NCBI GenBank assembly: GCA_003194525.1
Contig: NBIV01000250.1
Coordinates: forward strand, 48,942-112,941
DNA from: Gracilariopsis chorda
Taxonomy: Eukaryota > Rhodophyta > Florideophyceae > Gracilariales > Gracilariaceae
DNA length: 64,000 nt
Direction of reading: 5' to 3'
The translations under genes were made by a program, and so were the position numbers. Every line of letters begins with the position of its first letter. Position 1 is the stretch's first letter. Of this stretch, positions 21,235-32,784 are shown piece by piece. The notes under the pieces are model-generated. The model was not told the origin of the DNA. It searched no databases and saw nothing but the letters and a program-made list of their open reading frames with translations.

Positions 21235-21789
21235 CTAGTACGGCGAGTGAGACGTGTTGCGAGTCGAAGAAGACTTTTGACGCGGTTGACGCGCGGCGGG
21301 AGACCATGCGCTGGAGGTGGCTAGGTGACGGGGCACCGTAGAGCCGCGAGAAGAGCTCTGTCGTGAAGACCTCTGTCTTGACGCCTTCTTCGAAGACTTG
21401 GTCGACGTGTACGGCAACGCTTCGCTGCTTTGATAGTCTGCACTGGCGCTGGCTGCAGGGGACGGCGCGCCTTGCGGTGGTGCTGCGGCGGCGGCGGCGG
21501 CGGCGGCAGCAGCAGCAGCAGCAGCAGAGGCAGCGGCGGCGTTATTCCTGTCGCGCATGCGACGCTCTTGAGTTACGTCCTGCCCGCGGAAGAAGTTTGT
21601 TGGGTCCACGGGGTAGGCGTGCGTGTTTGCGGCGGGTATGATGGCGGTCTTTTCCGGGTCGCAGGTGGGACGTGGATACACATTTGGGCGCGCCTTGGGG
21701 TCGCGCGGTTGAGCGAACGTCGTTGGCATGGGAACATAAGGCGAATCTTGTGTCGGAAAGTCTGTAACGGGCTGAACGTTGGGATCCAT
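21235..21789 (-). CDS. Unknown small protein with IIPAAN motif, Ala run and Ser-rich tail
   Basis: The 184-residue product starts at the ATG at 21789 (MDPNVQPVTDFPTQDSPYVP). It has a Pro-rich N-terminal half with PNVYPRPTCDPEKTAIIPAAN (about residues 35-55), a VDPTNFFRGQDVTQERRMRDRN segment, a run of about 15 alanines coded by GCC/GCT repeats (about 21485-21530), and a Ser/Arg/Lys-rich tail. The PN(V/I) and IIPAAN segments recur in the small spliced gene at 32342-32784, which also has a Ser-rich tail, so the two are likely paralogues. I do not recognise the family. Confidence 0.6.
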   Translation of the reverse strand: MDPNVQPVTDFPTQDSPYVPMPTTFAQPRDPKARPNVYPRPTCDPEKTAIIPAANTHAYPVDPTNFFRGQDVTQERRMRDRNNAAAASAAAAAAAAAAAAAAAPPQGAPSPAASASADYQSSEALPYTSTKSSKKASRQRSSRQSSSRGSTVPRHLATSSAWSPAARQPRQKSSSTRNTSHSPY

Positions 21790-23211
21790 TGTATGCTGGC
21801 TGGCTTGCTTACGCGGCGCGGCGGTTGCGGAGGTTGGCGGCGCGTGGGGGGGGGGGCGCTGCGGGGGGGCCCGCTGCGCGGTTTTATATGCATATGGGCC
21901 GCAAAAAAAATTGGGCGCGCGCCTGCTCCCCCTCCGCCGCGTTAGCTGCACGCGCGTTTTGGTGCACGTCATGAGGCCAGCGAGTGCGCGCTGTGCCTTC
22001 ACGTGCGCCGCGAGCAAATCCACCGCGACCGAAACGTACATAGTACAGCCCTCCGCCAAGCGGGCGTGCCGCTTCCATTGCGGTGGCACACGCCGTCTTC
22101 TTCCCCAACTTCTCCCTCCTCCCCCTCCCCTCCTCCCCCTCCCCTCCTCCCCCTCCCCCCTCCCCCTCCCCCCCCCCCCCTCCTTTCGTCCTGACTGCTG
22201 TGCTCCTTTCATCTACTCACTGTCGCCTGCAATTGCGCAACTGCCGCCGGTGCCCATACCCCCACAAGTAGCCACGCTTTGTAACGCGCCTCCTACCCTC
22301 CTCTTCTTCCGCGCCATCGTCTCCCGGACACTTGTTTACACAAGCGCTTTCGATCCCCGCCGCTCACTCGCATTTCACCGGTAGAAAGCCCTGCTAACCC
22401 TCCTCCCCACCGATCGTCAATCCCGCTTCTGGATGCATGCTTGTCATATCTTTCATGTTTCAACCCACGCTGCCCTTGCCAGCCCCGCTACATCCAGCAT
22501 ACCCTTTTTTCGTTCCCACTCCCGACCATATCATCATACATCGTACAGCCAGCGCCACAACCACTCGATCTCATCCACCGTGCATCCGCCCTGTCTTTCT
22601 TCGCTCTCCTTGAACCATTTGAAACAAGTCCCCTCTGTAACTCCCTGTCCACTCAATAAGTTTCATTGTCAGCCTTTGGAACACGTCGCACTTCCAAAGG
22701 AGAGCACATCGCTTTGCACTCCAAACGCGTCCCCCCCCCCCCCCCCCCCCCCCCCCGGTTTAGCTCTCATTTGCATGTAGCGCAACTGCCCCGAGAATAC
22801 ATCATACACTCATATATTCTGCAGCATCATGTACACCAACGAAAGCGCGAGTTTTGTCTGTAACTTGACCCAACTATTCTTTCCCCAGGAAACGTCCACA
22901 GAAACCACCCTCGCACGGCACATTCATAACGGTTTCCGAAAGCAGTTTTGTGCCATGCACCGTGTAGTGTATCAACACATCGCTTACTGTGTGAGACATG
23001 TTCATGTTTTGAAGCCTGTTAGTGCGGCAATAACGCAGTTCGTTTGATTACGTTCTGCTTTCACGACACTAACGGCCTCAACGACGTAGCGAAACACTGC
23101 TAGTGCCATGGCTGCTTTTCATTGTCTTTATGCCCACCATTTGCGCTGTACTAATTGTTGCTCCCTGTCTTTTGCCTGTGAGCCCCGTCTCAACTTCAGC
23201 TTACGTCTCTC
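21790..23211. other. GC-rich and C-tract spacer
   Basis: No gene is supported. There are pyrimidine-rich tracts with CCTCCCC units at 22100-22190 and a nearly pure C run at 22730-22756. Long open frames here on several strands reflect base composition. Confidence 0.5.
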
Positions 23212-23900
23212 TCTCTCTCTGTTTACGAACGAGTAACATCAATTCTATGTTAGCCCGGGGGTTTGCTAAGGACCCCTACAACCTATAACGCGTTCTTCGT
23301 ACGATAGCTATTAGCTACAACCCGGAGTCGTGCTACACACACTGGGTTACTACTATACTAAGAATGCATTAGGTGTCTAGGCGTGTTCAACCGCAGAATC
23401 GTTTCGTTTCCGAGGACTGTTGCCTTCTTCATTCCACCATTTCATTCAACCTCTAGAGGTCCTCGGGTAAGGGGCACACCACGACAAGGCGATTCGCATG
23501 TACCACGTTGGCCGCCAAGAAACCATTGACGACATCCTTTCCGCCCAATCCTCATTTCAGCGGCAAGATCGGGGGTAAGAACCGGCGCGTAACCTGCTGC
23601 GGCGTCTGATCCAAGTGTAGATCCTCCGAGAAAACCCTGGAAAAAACCCCGGTCCAGAGGCTCCTTTGGAGCTCTTCCTTCGAGGGAAAAATTCAGGGAA
23701 ACAGCGGCTGGATCTTCTTCCGGTAGCGGGCCCGTGACCGACTGCGTACGTGCAGTTACGCGGGTGACTTTTCAAGACTATTCACCCAGGTCCGCGAGGG
23801 CAACTGGCAAGCTGACCGGTTGCTTGGGCGAGTTTAACGACCTCCCGGGTCGGCAGCTTACGTCAGCACTTTCATGTCATAAGGTGCAGGGGCGGAACGC
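23212..23900 (+). repeat. Dispersed repeat, relative of the 500-bp insertion
   Basis: From TCTCTCTCTCTGTTTACGAAC to about 23775 this matches the minus strand of 6694-7193, including GGGGCACACCACGACAAGGCG and CCAGAGGCTCCTTTGGAGCTC. It extends further with CACCCAGGTCCGC and CGAGTTTAACGACCTCCCGGGT, sequences that also occur at 26800-26930 and 27500-27700. Frames are broken by stops. Confidence 0.75.
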
Positions 23901-24091
23901 AACCGATTGCATTGCAATGGATTGCAATCGACTGCAATCCCAGCACTGCAATTTGGGCTTGCTCAAGTGCCAGAACATTGCAGTCTGATGGGCTCGTTCA
24001 TGACAATCTTCCCCTCAGTTTGCTTAAGATTGCAATCGTGGGCCTGTATCAAATCGCCCTACATGTTGCTTCTACGAACTTGATAGCACTC

Positions 24092-24134
24092 ACCTCTCGT
24101 ACATAGTATGAAATTCATACTATGTACTAGAGGT
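24092..24134. repeat. Inverted repeat, 20-bp arms, 3-nt loop
   Basis: Left arm 24092-24111 and right arm 24115-24134 pair with one mismatch around AAT. It would form a hairpin in single-stranded DNA or RNA. Confidence 0.9.
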
Positions 24135-24139
24135 TAATG

Positions 24140-24190
24140 ACTTTTGCACTTTTGCGCATTCATACTATGAATGCGCAAAAGTGCAAAAGT
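24140..24190. repeat. Perfect inverted repeat, 25-bp arms, 1-nt centre
   Basis: Left arm 24140-24164 and right arm 24166-24190 are perfect reverse complements around a single C. It lies 5 bp after the previous palindrome, making a double-hairpin cluster. Confidence 0.95.
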
Positions 24191-24645
24191 TCTAGAGCAA
24201 GGGCTCTATTAATCTGACCGTGACGCATTGTACTTCACCACCTTAAACTATATTTCAACGATAACCATGTCAAGTTGTGTGAAAAGTTCTTGCTGTGACT
24301 TGTTCACAAAATGTGAATGCTCGTTGTTTTTGACGCTGATTTAGTTCAGAAAGCAAATAGCTTGGAGAAGGCAGATGGAAACTAAATGTAAGATAGAAGA
24401 TTGGGCCATTGCGTCGATAATTGAATACTGCAATCAGGTTGCGATCAAGTGAAGTGATTGCAATTGGTTTGCAACGTAGGAATAGGATTGCAATCGTATG
24501 AAAGATTGCAACCTTGTACCGCAATCCCCTCTCCCTCGGATTGGTTCCGTCCATTATAAAGTTCCTACTGGAATTCATCCGCTCGCGTGATGTTTTCTAC
24601 ACGTTTCTGTCTCTTCTTGACGTCTTCTTCTTCTCATAGCCCTCG

Positions 24646-24804
24646 ATGGATGCCATGCTAGCTCTCTTTGACTTGCGCACCTCAAGTGCCGTAGATTGGC
24701 AAGAAAACTCCTGCCCCTCAGTCTACTGCACCATGAACTATTCTAACCGTTGCGGTGTGCACAATCAGACAAACGCAAGTAAGTCAGTGACTTATTTTAC
24801 TTAG
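24646..24804 (+). CDS. Very small possible frame, Cys-containing, uncertain
   Basis: An ATG at 24646 opens a 52-codon frame (starting MDAMLALFDLRTSS) with Cys-containing SCPSVYCTMNYSNRCGVHN and a GTAAGT near its end that could be a splice donor. No second exon could be fixed. It stands in a repeat-rich interval, so this may be chance. Confidence 0.2.
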   Translation: MDAMLALFDLRTSSAVDWQENSCPSVYCTMNYSNRCGVHNQTNASKSVTYFT

Positions 24805-25092
24805 AAGAACTTAGTATTACCATGTGGGCGATGACCTCGTCGAAACCAAAAACATACCCAACCAGAAATGTATCAGTAGCCCGTACTGGACTCTTGTACT
24901 CTACGATACACCTTTTGTTCATCTTTAGCAGCAAGTCGTTGTCCATCGTTCTGCGTATTATCATTTCTCTGGCAACTGCCCTTCATTTATGTTGTTGTTG
25001 TTGTTGTTGCTGTTGTTTGATGCTGTCGAACGAAGAAAAGCTCCAAGTTTGGCGTAGCGATTCTCTTAGAATCTAATCTCCGCCGCAAAGGC

Positions 25093-25197
25093 TGAATTCC
25101 TCAGAAGGGAGAACTATCTGTAGGATAGCTTTCGTGGTGTTAAACTAATTGGGTGCATCAGGCCACAATAAAGAAAGAAGAAGAAGAAGAAGAAGGC
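25093..25197 (+). mobile_element. LINE 3' end with (AAG)n tail, copy 1
   Basis: The frame AEFLRRENYL followed by a stop resembles the LAFF/L.RE peptide ends at 27.8 and 28.4 kb. After about 50 bp comes CACAATAAAGAAAG and a pure AAG run, the same tail as the other two copies. A microsatellite tail after a reverse-transcriptase C-terminus is typical of non-LTR retrotransposons. Confidence 0.65.
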
Positions 25198-25949
25198 AAA
25201 ACTCTGGAGGCAGACCCAGGTGCGGATCCAACTTGCTTTCTCCTTGTTCGCATTAGCAGAAAGGTTGGTCCACAACGGCAGGCGAATTGATGCATTGTGC
25301 TTAAGCAGGACCACTGGCAGTTCCCGCGTGATCCCTCAGCGAAGTACTAATCCCGCAAAAAGCAACTGCGCACCGCCGCTCTAGAGATGAACTACGACTG
25401 CTTCAAATTCAATCCTTTTCGTCTGGACGAGTTTAAGGATATCCCAGGTCTCCGACTGTCATTCAAATCCAACAGTTCGTTAGGCATATAATATCAAACC
25501 GCAAGCGAGTGAAACATCGCAGATCTCCTTGAAAGAGCAGGTCGAAGCAGGCCTGGGTCGATGTGCCGATTGATAATCTGGATGCTAAAGTAAGACTTGG
25601 GCACAAGCTAGTCCGCCTTCACGAGGTGTACCCGTCTTCCCTTGCGCCGAGTAGGGGAAGCGAAATGGACGAGCAATTGGGTCTCCAAGAGAGATCCAAG
25701 TAAGCCAAGTTTTTACAACTGCTAACAGATAGAGACGTTTTAGACTTCAGGAGTGCGAAGCCCGGCCGATGTGGTGCCGCCTCAGTTTTTAATCTCATAT
25801 CGCAAAGCTACACCTCTTCGTTATGAAAGTCAAGATGCAATTTTGTGCGATTGCTGGGATAACGAAAAACAGATCAGCTATTCTTTTCTACGATGCTCAA
25901 GACCAACAGGGATTGGAGACAAGAATTCCTACCGTTATGCGAAAGGAAA

Positions 25950-25951
25950 GG

Positions 25952-25987
<36 letters not shown>

Positions 25988-26050
25988 ATATGAGCTCGTG
26001 TCTCTAATTCCAAGACTACGGTAAGGGTTATATTGAGAAGAACTCCTTCT
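25950..26050 (+). repeat. TG-repeat dispersed element, partial copy
   Basis: (TG)n is followed by TTTATATGAGCTCGTGTCTCTAATTCCAAGACTACGGTA and a TATTGAGAAGAAC segment. A reverse-oriented relative lies at 30378-30466. Confidence 0.8.
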
Positions 26051-26399
26051 TCTTCTTTTTTATGGGCACACATTGCCTGATTACGGCATTGTGGTAGAAT
26101 CTAACTCTACAGGGGAGCTTTTCTTCGTCTAGCATGCTAAACTCTATGTACGTAAAGCTCCTCGGAAAGAAAGATTTTCTCTGTCCCGTAGTACCAATCT
26201 CTATTCATGTCCCCGGAATGTAGCCGATGACTGCTGCTTGCTCTCACCTTGCAGCAGCCGTGTTGCGCTCACTAGCTACTATCTCGGAACATGGAAAGAT
26301 TAGTACCAAGCTTCTACGGGAAGACCCGAGATCGGATCCATTTCGTTCTGACGCGACTCGCCTTTTCCATTCTTTTCTCTGCTATTCCTTCCCTTTCCA

Positions 26400-26935
26400 C
26401 CAGAGGACGTCAGCTAAGGGGCACACCACGACAAGGCGGATTCCAATGTGCCTCGTTTTCGTCGTCTAGAAGCACTAACGACGTTCTACCCACCCTTTCC
26501 TCTTTACCCTTGGCGATTTCGGGTAGTTGAACCGACCTAACACACGTGCTTTTCTTCAATCCTGGCGCAAGTTCCGTAAAAACCCTGTAAAACCATTCAG
26601 ATCCTTGTACGGGCGGGCCTGTTTTCTTCCATTATCCACGCGATGCTGAGATGCTGCGTGAGGTAAGACTGCCGCCTCAGTTTCCGTAGGAAACTCCTGA
26701 CCCTTCCGGGAAAACTCAAGGAAAGGCTGGCAAGATCTTCCGGGAAGCGCGTGCGTCGTGCCTACCGTTTCGCACAGCTTAGCGGGGGCCTTTTCTGGAC
26801 AGTGCCACCCAGGTCGCTTGGGGCCGTCGGTCTGCCGACTGCCTGGTCGCTTTTAGAGACATCCCAGGTCGACGAAGGCGACCAGTCCGCCGATCGCCTG
26901 GGCGAGTTTAATGACATCCCGGGTCGGTGAGCATG
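26400..26935 (+). repeat. Degenerate copy of the GHTTTRR repeat
   Basis: It contains GGGGCACACCACGACAAGGCG, then AAACCCTG-type and GGAAAACTC segments, GCGGGGGCCTTTTC and then CCACCCAGGTCGC, in the same order as at 23.2-23.9 kb and 27.2-27.7 kb. No intact frame. Confidence 0.7.
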
Positions 26936-27224
26936 TCGTTTATCGATGCCTCTTCTTCTTCTTTATTGTGAGCGTGTACGTCTATTACTCGTACATCGTG
27001 AGGGTCACTACAAACCTCCAATACCTATACCGCTTTCTTTGTTATCGTAGCTACAAACTAAGAATTTCAGCCGTGTTAGGATCACTGAGCTACTTTATGA
27101 TTAAGCAAAGAAAGCATTAGATCTCAAAGGTACTCTCGTCTGCGTGAGCATTTCGTCACCGATGATCATCGCCTTTCATCCCTTGTTCCCTAAATTTCTA
27201 CCTCTCCTTCTCCCTCTCTATAGG

Positions 27225-27901
27225 CCATCGGCTAAGGGGCACACCACGACAAGGCGCTCTGCACGTACCACGTTGTGCAACCAGAAGATCATGATTGCGT
27301 TCTCTTCTCCCAATCCTCATATCGTCGGCGACATTGACAAAAAAGAATCAGCCTGCAACTGTTCAAGATCCATCAACCTGTCATGTCTCCGTTGGAGCTC
27401 ATTCAGGATGGAGAAAAGTCAGGGAAACGGTGGTAGAGTCGTCTTCTGATGAAGAATTCCAAGCCTACCGCTGTCGCGCAGATAGTCGGGGGCCTTTTTG
27501 CGACATACCTCCCAGGTCCGCTACGGTGATCGACAACCCAAAGCGCCAGGCCATCGATCCCTGGTCGAGTTTAGCGACGCCCAAGTCCGGAGAGGCGGTC
27601 GGTGCGCCGATCGCCTATGCGAGTTTAACGACTTCCCGAGTCCGGGTCGGTGATCGGTGCGCGATCGCCGAGGCGAGTTTAACGACTTCCCGGGTAGCTT
27701 ATCCATGCCCTAGGACAAATGCAGTCCGTAGAGAGTTGTTAGCTGGTCTCCCAAGGAAGTGTAAGGAAAGCATACAGCAATTAATCCGACATGAGCCATA
27801 TAAGTTCTTGGCCTTCCTGACCAGAGAAAGCTTTTACTGAAAGCTCTCCTTCAGCTTAGTAATAGAAAGCTGTTGTCCACAATAAAGAAGAAGAAGAAGA
27901 G
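27225..27901 (+). mobile_element. LINE fragment with internal 52-54-bp repeats and (AAG)n tail, copy 2
   Basis: The segment begins with the GHTTTRR repeat (27233-27450), passes through units of 52-54 bp starting CGAGTTTA.CGAC (27560-27700), then a frame with CPRTNAVRRELLAGL and KFLAFLTRESFY before a stop at 27838-27840. It ends CACAATAAAGAAGAAG at 27880-27901. The CPRTN and LAF..RE peptides are shared with the copy at 28.3 kb. It is a non-LTR retrotransposon remnant by inference. Confidence 0.65.
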
Positions 27902-28494
27902 CCCACATCCGAGCCGGCAGAAACATTTCCTGTTGTGTAGAAACGCAGAGACTGGATGTAGCGTCGGAGCGTGGCCGGTAATTATTTGCAACAGGGCAGA
28001 ATGCGCCTTCCTTAGAGTCACTACATTTAACAGACTCTGGGACTTCGCTTATTGTGCTCTATTATGGGCGGCAAGTGTCTAATTCACAAATATTACTCTC
28101 CCTCCAGAATTCCCTCTTTGCTCCGAAGGCAAAGTTCCCGACACACCAGTCTGAGGATGGGTAAGCAGAGAAAAGCAGGATCACACTTGGACTTCCAAAG
28201 TGGATTTGTAGATTTAGGACTGCGAATCTTAACGGCATGTCAAGTGTATCACAGCAGTCAAGGAAGATGTGGATCACTTTCTGTTCCGCTGTCCGCGAAC
28301 TAACGGACCCCGTCGCAATGAACTCCCCGCGGCTAGAGAAAGAGAAGACAAATCGCTTGTAGAAATGATTAGAAAATGGCCATCAATGTTTTTGGCCTTC
28401 TTCAAGAGAGAGAACGACCTGTAATTAGATAGATCTCCTGTCGCTTCGAAATCAGGAGCGACGGACCACACTAAAGAAGAAGAAGAAGTGTATC
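27902..28494 (+). mobile_element. LINE 3' fragment with (AAG)n tail, copy 3
   Basis: The region is related at its left to 3430-3570. A frame near 28250-28422 reads EDVDHFLFRCPRTNGPRRNELPA and FLAFFKREND then stop. The H-F-L-F-R-C-P block is the usual end of LINE ORF2 proteins (zinc-knuckle-like Cys/His followed by a basic tail). The segment ends in CACACTAAAGAAGAAGAAGAAG. Upstream frames are broken. Confidence 0.7.
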
Positions 28495-31400
28495 ACAAAT
28501 GGGATGTGGATAAGAGGTAAGATTATGGGGATAACTCTGCGCCCTTTCATCCCCTAACTCCATGGTTTGATGACTATGGAGTAAGAATATTACGATGAGG
28601 AACTAACCCTCATTTTTTTCGTTGTTTATGGGCCGTATTCCTAATGCCAAGGGCGCGGTAATGTTTCGACATGGAGAAGCCTTCTCCATCGAGGGAGACC
28701 AGACCATTTCTGTAAACAATGCCATAAACTGTCACTTCGCTTTCACACTCTTCTGCAACACCAATGACGCAGCTCCACATACCCGCAAACACGTACACAA
28801 CTGAGATAGACTTCTGCACAGAGTTGCGACGTTGTTTTCTCTTCAGTCAAAAATGAATGAATGAACAGTGGGCTTTTCCAGGAAAAGCCAGTCTGAGAGA
28901 GTGACAAAGTTGAAGCCAATGAGCTCCTTCCAAATGAAACCGCACTCGCTGAAAGTTTCTCAGTATGGAGTGGGTACGTCGACAGCAGTACAAAGCGACA
29001 AATCTTGATTTCTGCGTAAGTTACACAATAAATACTCCCATTTTATGAATACAAGCAGCAACCTAACATCTCAGTATCGCTCTCGCCATCAATCTCGCTT
29101 TTACGATGAACACCAACAGTGCCGTAACTAACAACTATTGCTCTTCCTAAGAGTTCAATATCCGCCACCAAGTCTAGTAGATACCGGACGTCATCAGCGC
29201 TGAAGTTGATGCTTCCCTTTCGCGAGTGTTTTCCGTTCTGACGAAGAGAGAAGTCTGTAACGGAACGCCATGGTTTGCAAACCGTACAAAATGGCCATGA
29301 AACTTCGGTTGAGGCATGACGATTTGTACGCTGGGGAGATAGGCCTACGTTTCTTTTCTGAAACAGACGTCAGTCGCCAAAAATTGGCACACTTAGAGGA
29401 CATGGACAGGGCCCAAGGCCCTGTCCATGTCCTCTAAGTGTCCGTGTGTCTGTTTTTGGAAAGCCCCAGTGTTAACACGAAGCATGATGGCAGCACAGGC
29501 AACTTATATATCTGGGCTAGCAGACCTCTTCAATGACTTCGAAGCACTGTAAACATCCGGCCTATACTTGTATCCAATGCTAATCCACGTGACAAAAGAC
29601 TTTCATGTGTCTTGCTTACGAGGGAAGACGGAACAAGTCCCCTGGAATTGTGCGTTATTGAGACTGTGACACCAGCACCTTTTGGTGGCGATTGTGACAC
29701 CAATGATTTTTCCAGTGCGCCTCCTGAGCTCAGCAGGCTTCGGAAAAAGGGGTTTAACCCTTTACTCCGTACTCCGCACTCTTGTACTCCCACCAATGCA
29801 AAACCAGGCATGGCTAAATTTGAGATGACGAGTTAGCGGCAAGGGGAGCTTGTTTAACTGCAACGGTGCTGGGCTCCCCTCTTTTTCTTGCGATGTTCCG
29901 CACCCAGCGGTATCCACATTAGCAGGACAGCAGAAATGCGTCCGCAGGATTTACGGAAATGAATGCGATAGCCCTCTCTGTAAGTACGTTATGGGCAATT
30001 TGCCGTTCCCTTGGACATTCATATCGGGGTAGGTCATAATGCCGGCCAGCAATTGCTTTTGCGTTTTTCGATGTGAATTCTTACGCTGTAACTCTCAGCC
30101 ATGTAGCACATGTTTCTGCCTTCGATATTATAATAAACATGTATTCTATTCTTTAGACAGGCTCAGAACCAAAACCACCGCGCTCTCTAGAACCTTTTCA
30201 GAGTCTCTCGTCTACTTTTCTTTCTATTTTTCGTAAGCGCGATTCGTGTGGCCACAGTACGAGGGCATCCGAGAAGCAGGAGCTAATCTATGCGTTTGTT
30301 CTTTATTTGCATCAGGATCAAGTATTCCCATAACTTGTCAGTTGTCTTCATCGCGCCCCACCTCATTTGACCGCACATCTAGAGAGAGAGAGGTTCTTCT
30401 CAATGTAATCCCTACCGTAGTCTTTGAATTAGAGACACGAGCTCATATAAACACACACACATCTTTGTAGAGAGGCAAACGTGCTTATCGAGATACGCAG
30501 GAGATTTCGACTGATTCCTGATATGCACTCGGATAACTCTTTCACAGAACAGTAAATCAAGCACTGGCAATGTCTTCACAAAGTGCTAATCACTTCCACA
30601 CATTTGCGGCTTCTTTTACGTTTTCCGGACAAAGGCCATAGTTCCACTGAATCGGTCGAAGATGAAATAGTGTTTTCTTTTTGAAGAGCAGGACCTGCCT
30701 TGCTGAAATCTTCCTTTGAATTCGAGGATATATTCAAGAATCAAAGCAGTGTTTGTTGCTATCAAGCTAACAAGGAAAACTATGTGTACCATGTGGTAAG
30801 GGTTACCCGTGTATTCTATTCAGTTTTTCAAAGAACAGTATAGCTAAAACCGTGGACATGCGTTCGCTACACGCATCGCTTTTCTGTTCGCTCGGCTCAC
30901 AAAAGGGTAAGTGCGCTCCTCTATGCACTATAAACTCCTGTTGACAGTGCATATCCGCTGTTGGGTGAGAGAAACTGCATTTCCTAAGTACACTCTTGCA
31001 GTTACCTCTTGCAGTTAACGCTACGAGTCTCTTGAAACGATATTTTGCACGTTGGAGGCATTCGACACATACCAACAATAGTTGTTTTCGTTTGTCTTTT
31101 TGTTGGTCTTGTTTCTCCAACTTGTCCACTGTTTGGTACCACGAACGAAATAAGTATTCTATAAGAGCCAGTTGAGCCGTGTACCGTTGGTACTTGGCGA
31201 CAGAACCCTCTTAATTGCTAGAATAATTCGTGGCATTGAAAAGCTCTTAGTCAGCATGAAGTGCTAATAGACGTACGCACCATGGTCCCGTTGAGTTTGT
31301 ACCAGTATCTCGTGCTTCGTGCAGGCGGTAAGTCTCCGTCATTTCTGCTCTATGCATGGTAGACGGCGGTGCAAAGATCTCAATTTGTTATACGTTTGTA

Positions 31401-32341
31401 TCATCGGTACGGGTTGGAAGACTACCGCAGACCCGAGAGGTCTATCGTTGTCACGAGAGTCGGACCTGACGGGATACGAAGTCGAAATCTCGTTTTTGAA
31501 GCTTTAGTCACAGTGTGAGGGTGCTTGGTCGGGCCTTACGAGCCAGCTGTTGCAGAGATATCTACCTGTAAAATTACTGTGTTGTTTCGAGATGCGGTGG
31601 GGACAGCCTGTGCAGCCTGTCGGGCCTTCCAAATGCGGCATCTGTGTTTACCCTTCTAGAGCGTGCACTGCAAATATTATTGTTCTGCTTTGTTGTCTCC
31701 TTCGGGCAATGCCGTTGCTACGACAACAGCCCTCCCTACGTTTTATGCACTGTCGGTGTATTTCTCAAACAGCCACGGGTGAAGGTCGCTGAGAATCCGT
31801 TCGCCCTTTCTGATTCGGGCATACCCTCTCGGTTGAGGGAAAGCATCTGATCATTACTCGCAGTAGTCACATCGGGCTCTCGTTTCCTCGTCATAGTCGT
31901 GTATCATCATCTCTATGTCCAACCATGACTACTCTCTCTCATGCAAAATGGTATCCGTCAAGGTAACACTTTCATCGGAATATCATTGTGTAAAGCAACA
32001 CAATTTAGCCATAATTCTAAGTGTACCTGACATGGTCTCTTCGCAATCCTCGAAGCATTAAAAGCATGTTGCGCTTATAGGTCATAAATTTGTTTCCTGA
32101 GCTGTAATAACTGAAACAGCTCCTCTTGCGTTTTCCTTCTCTGTCTGGCTGTGTTTGTTCACTTCGGACCTGTCTCCGAACACAAAGGAACATCAATGCA
32201 TTCACAATTTTCGCGGTATAAAAGCCGGGCACAACGAGAGACACTCCGATTTGTTCGAGAGACACTCCAATTCGTTCCATTCCCCTACGGTCATCTCAAC
32301 TTCGATCTTAAGCACATCTTTCGTTGTTATATTTAGGAACC
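28495..32341. other. Gene-poor repeat-rich interval
   Basis: No gene is supported in almost 4 kb. It contains the perfect hairpin at 29389-29441, a reversed TG-repeat copy at 30378-30466 and a GTACCGTTGGTAC motif at 31181-31193. Open frames are short and show no conserved motif. Confidence 0.5.
29389..29441. repeat. Perfect inverted repeat, 25-bp arms, 3-nt loop
   Basis: Arms 29389-29413 and 29417-29441 are exact reverse complements around CAA. Weaker pairing (ACAGAC against GTCTGT) continues outside. Confidence 0.95.
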
Positions 32342-32784
32342 ATGTCGCGACCCCCATCTCAGGATCCGAGGCCCCATAAGCCCTACCCACCGGCAAAACC
32401 GAACATCAAGCCCGGTGACGTTAAGAACATTATACCAGCCGCGAACAAGAAGTATCTAGGTAAGGGTCCTTACTTCTATGGATTCAACAATGGAAACGTA
32501 CATCTTGCCACATGGACCCAGAATTTCGTGTCTAATCATTTTGTTCTTCAACATAATCACTCGCCAAACACATCTGCATCTAACTCGTCTAATTGCTCAC
32601 TACTGGATCGACCACCGAAGCGATGAGCACCTTGGGAGAAAGCAGCCACTCGAACACGACTGAGACGAAAATGCCGGCTACGTCAAGCACTTCTGGACAG
32701 AGCAGCTCTTCGCAGCAGTTTGGCTCTTCGTCGTCCGCGAAGTCTTCTTCTGACAAGCCGAAGAAGCAGAATAAGATGGCGTAA
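32342..32784 (+). CDS. Small spliced protein with IIPAAN motif, unknown
   Basis: The best model has exons 32342-32459 and 32621-32784 (93 residues) around a 161-bp intron with a GTAAGG donor and GAAG acceptor; the phase fits exactly. Exon 1 encodes a Pro-rich MSRPPSQDPRPHKPYPPAKP followed by PNIKPGD and IIPAAN. Exon 2 encodes a Ser/Thr/Lys-rich tail ending KQNKMA. Without splicing the first frame would run to 32626 as a different C-terminus. The IIPAAN segment and Ser-rich tail match the protein at 21235-21789. No function is known to me. Confidence 0.6.
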
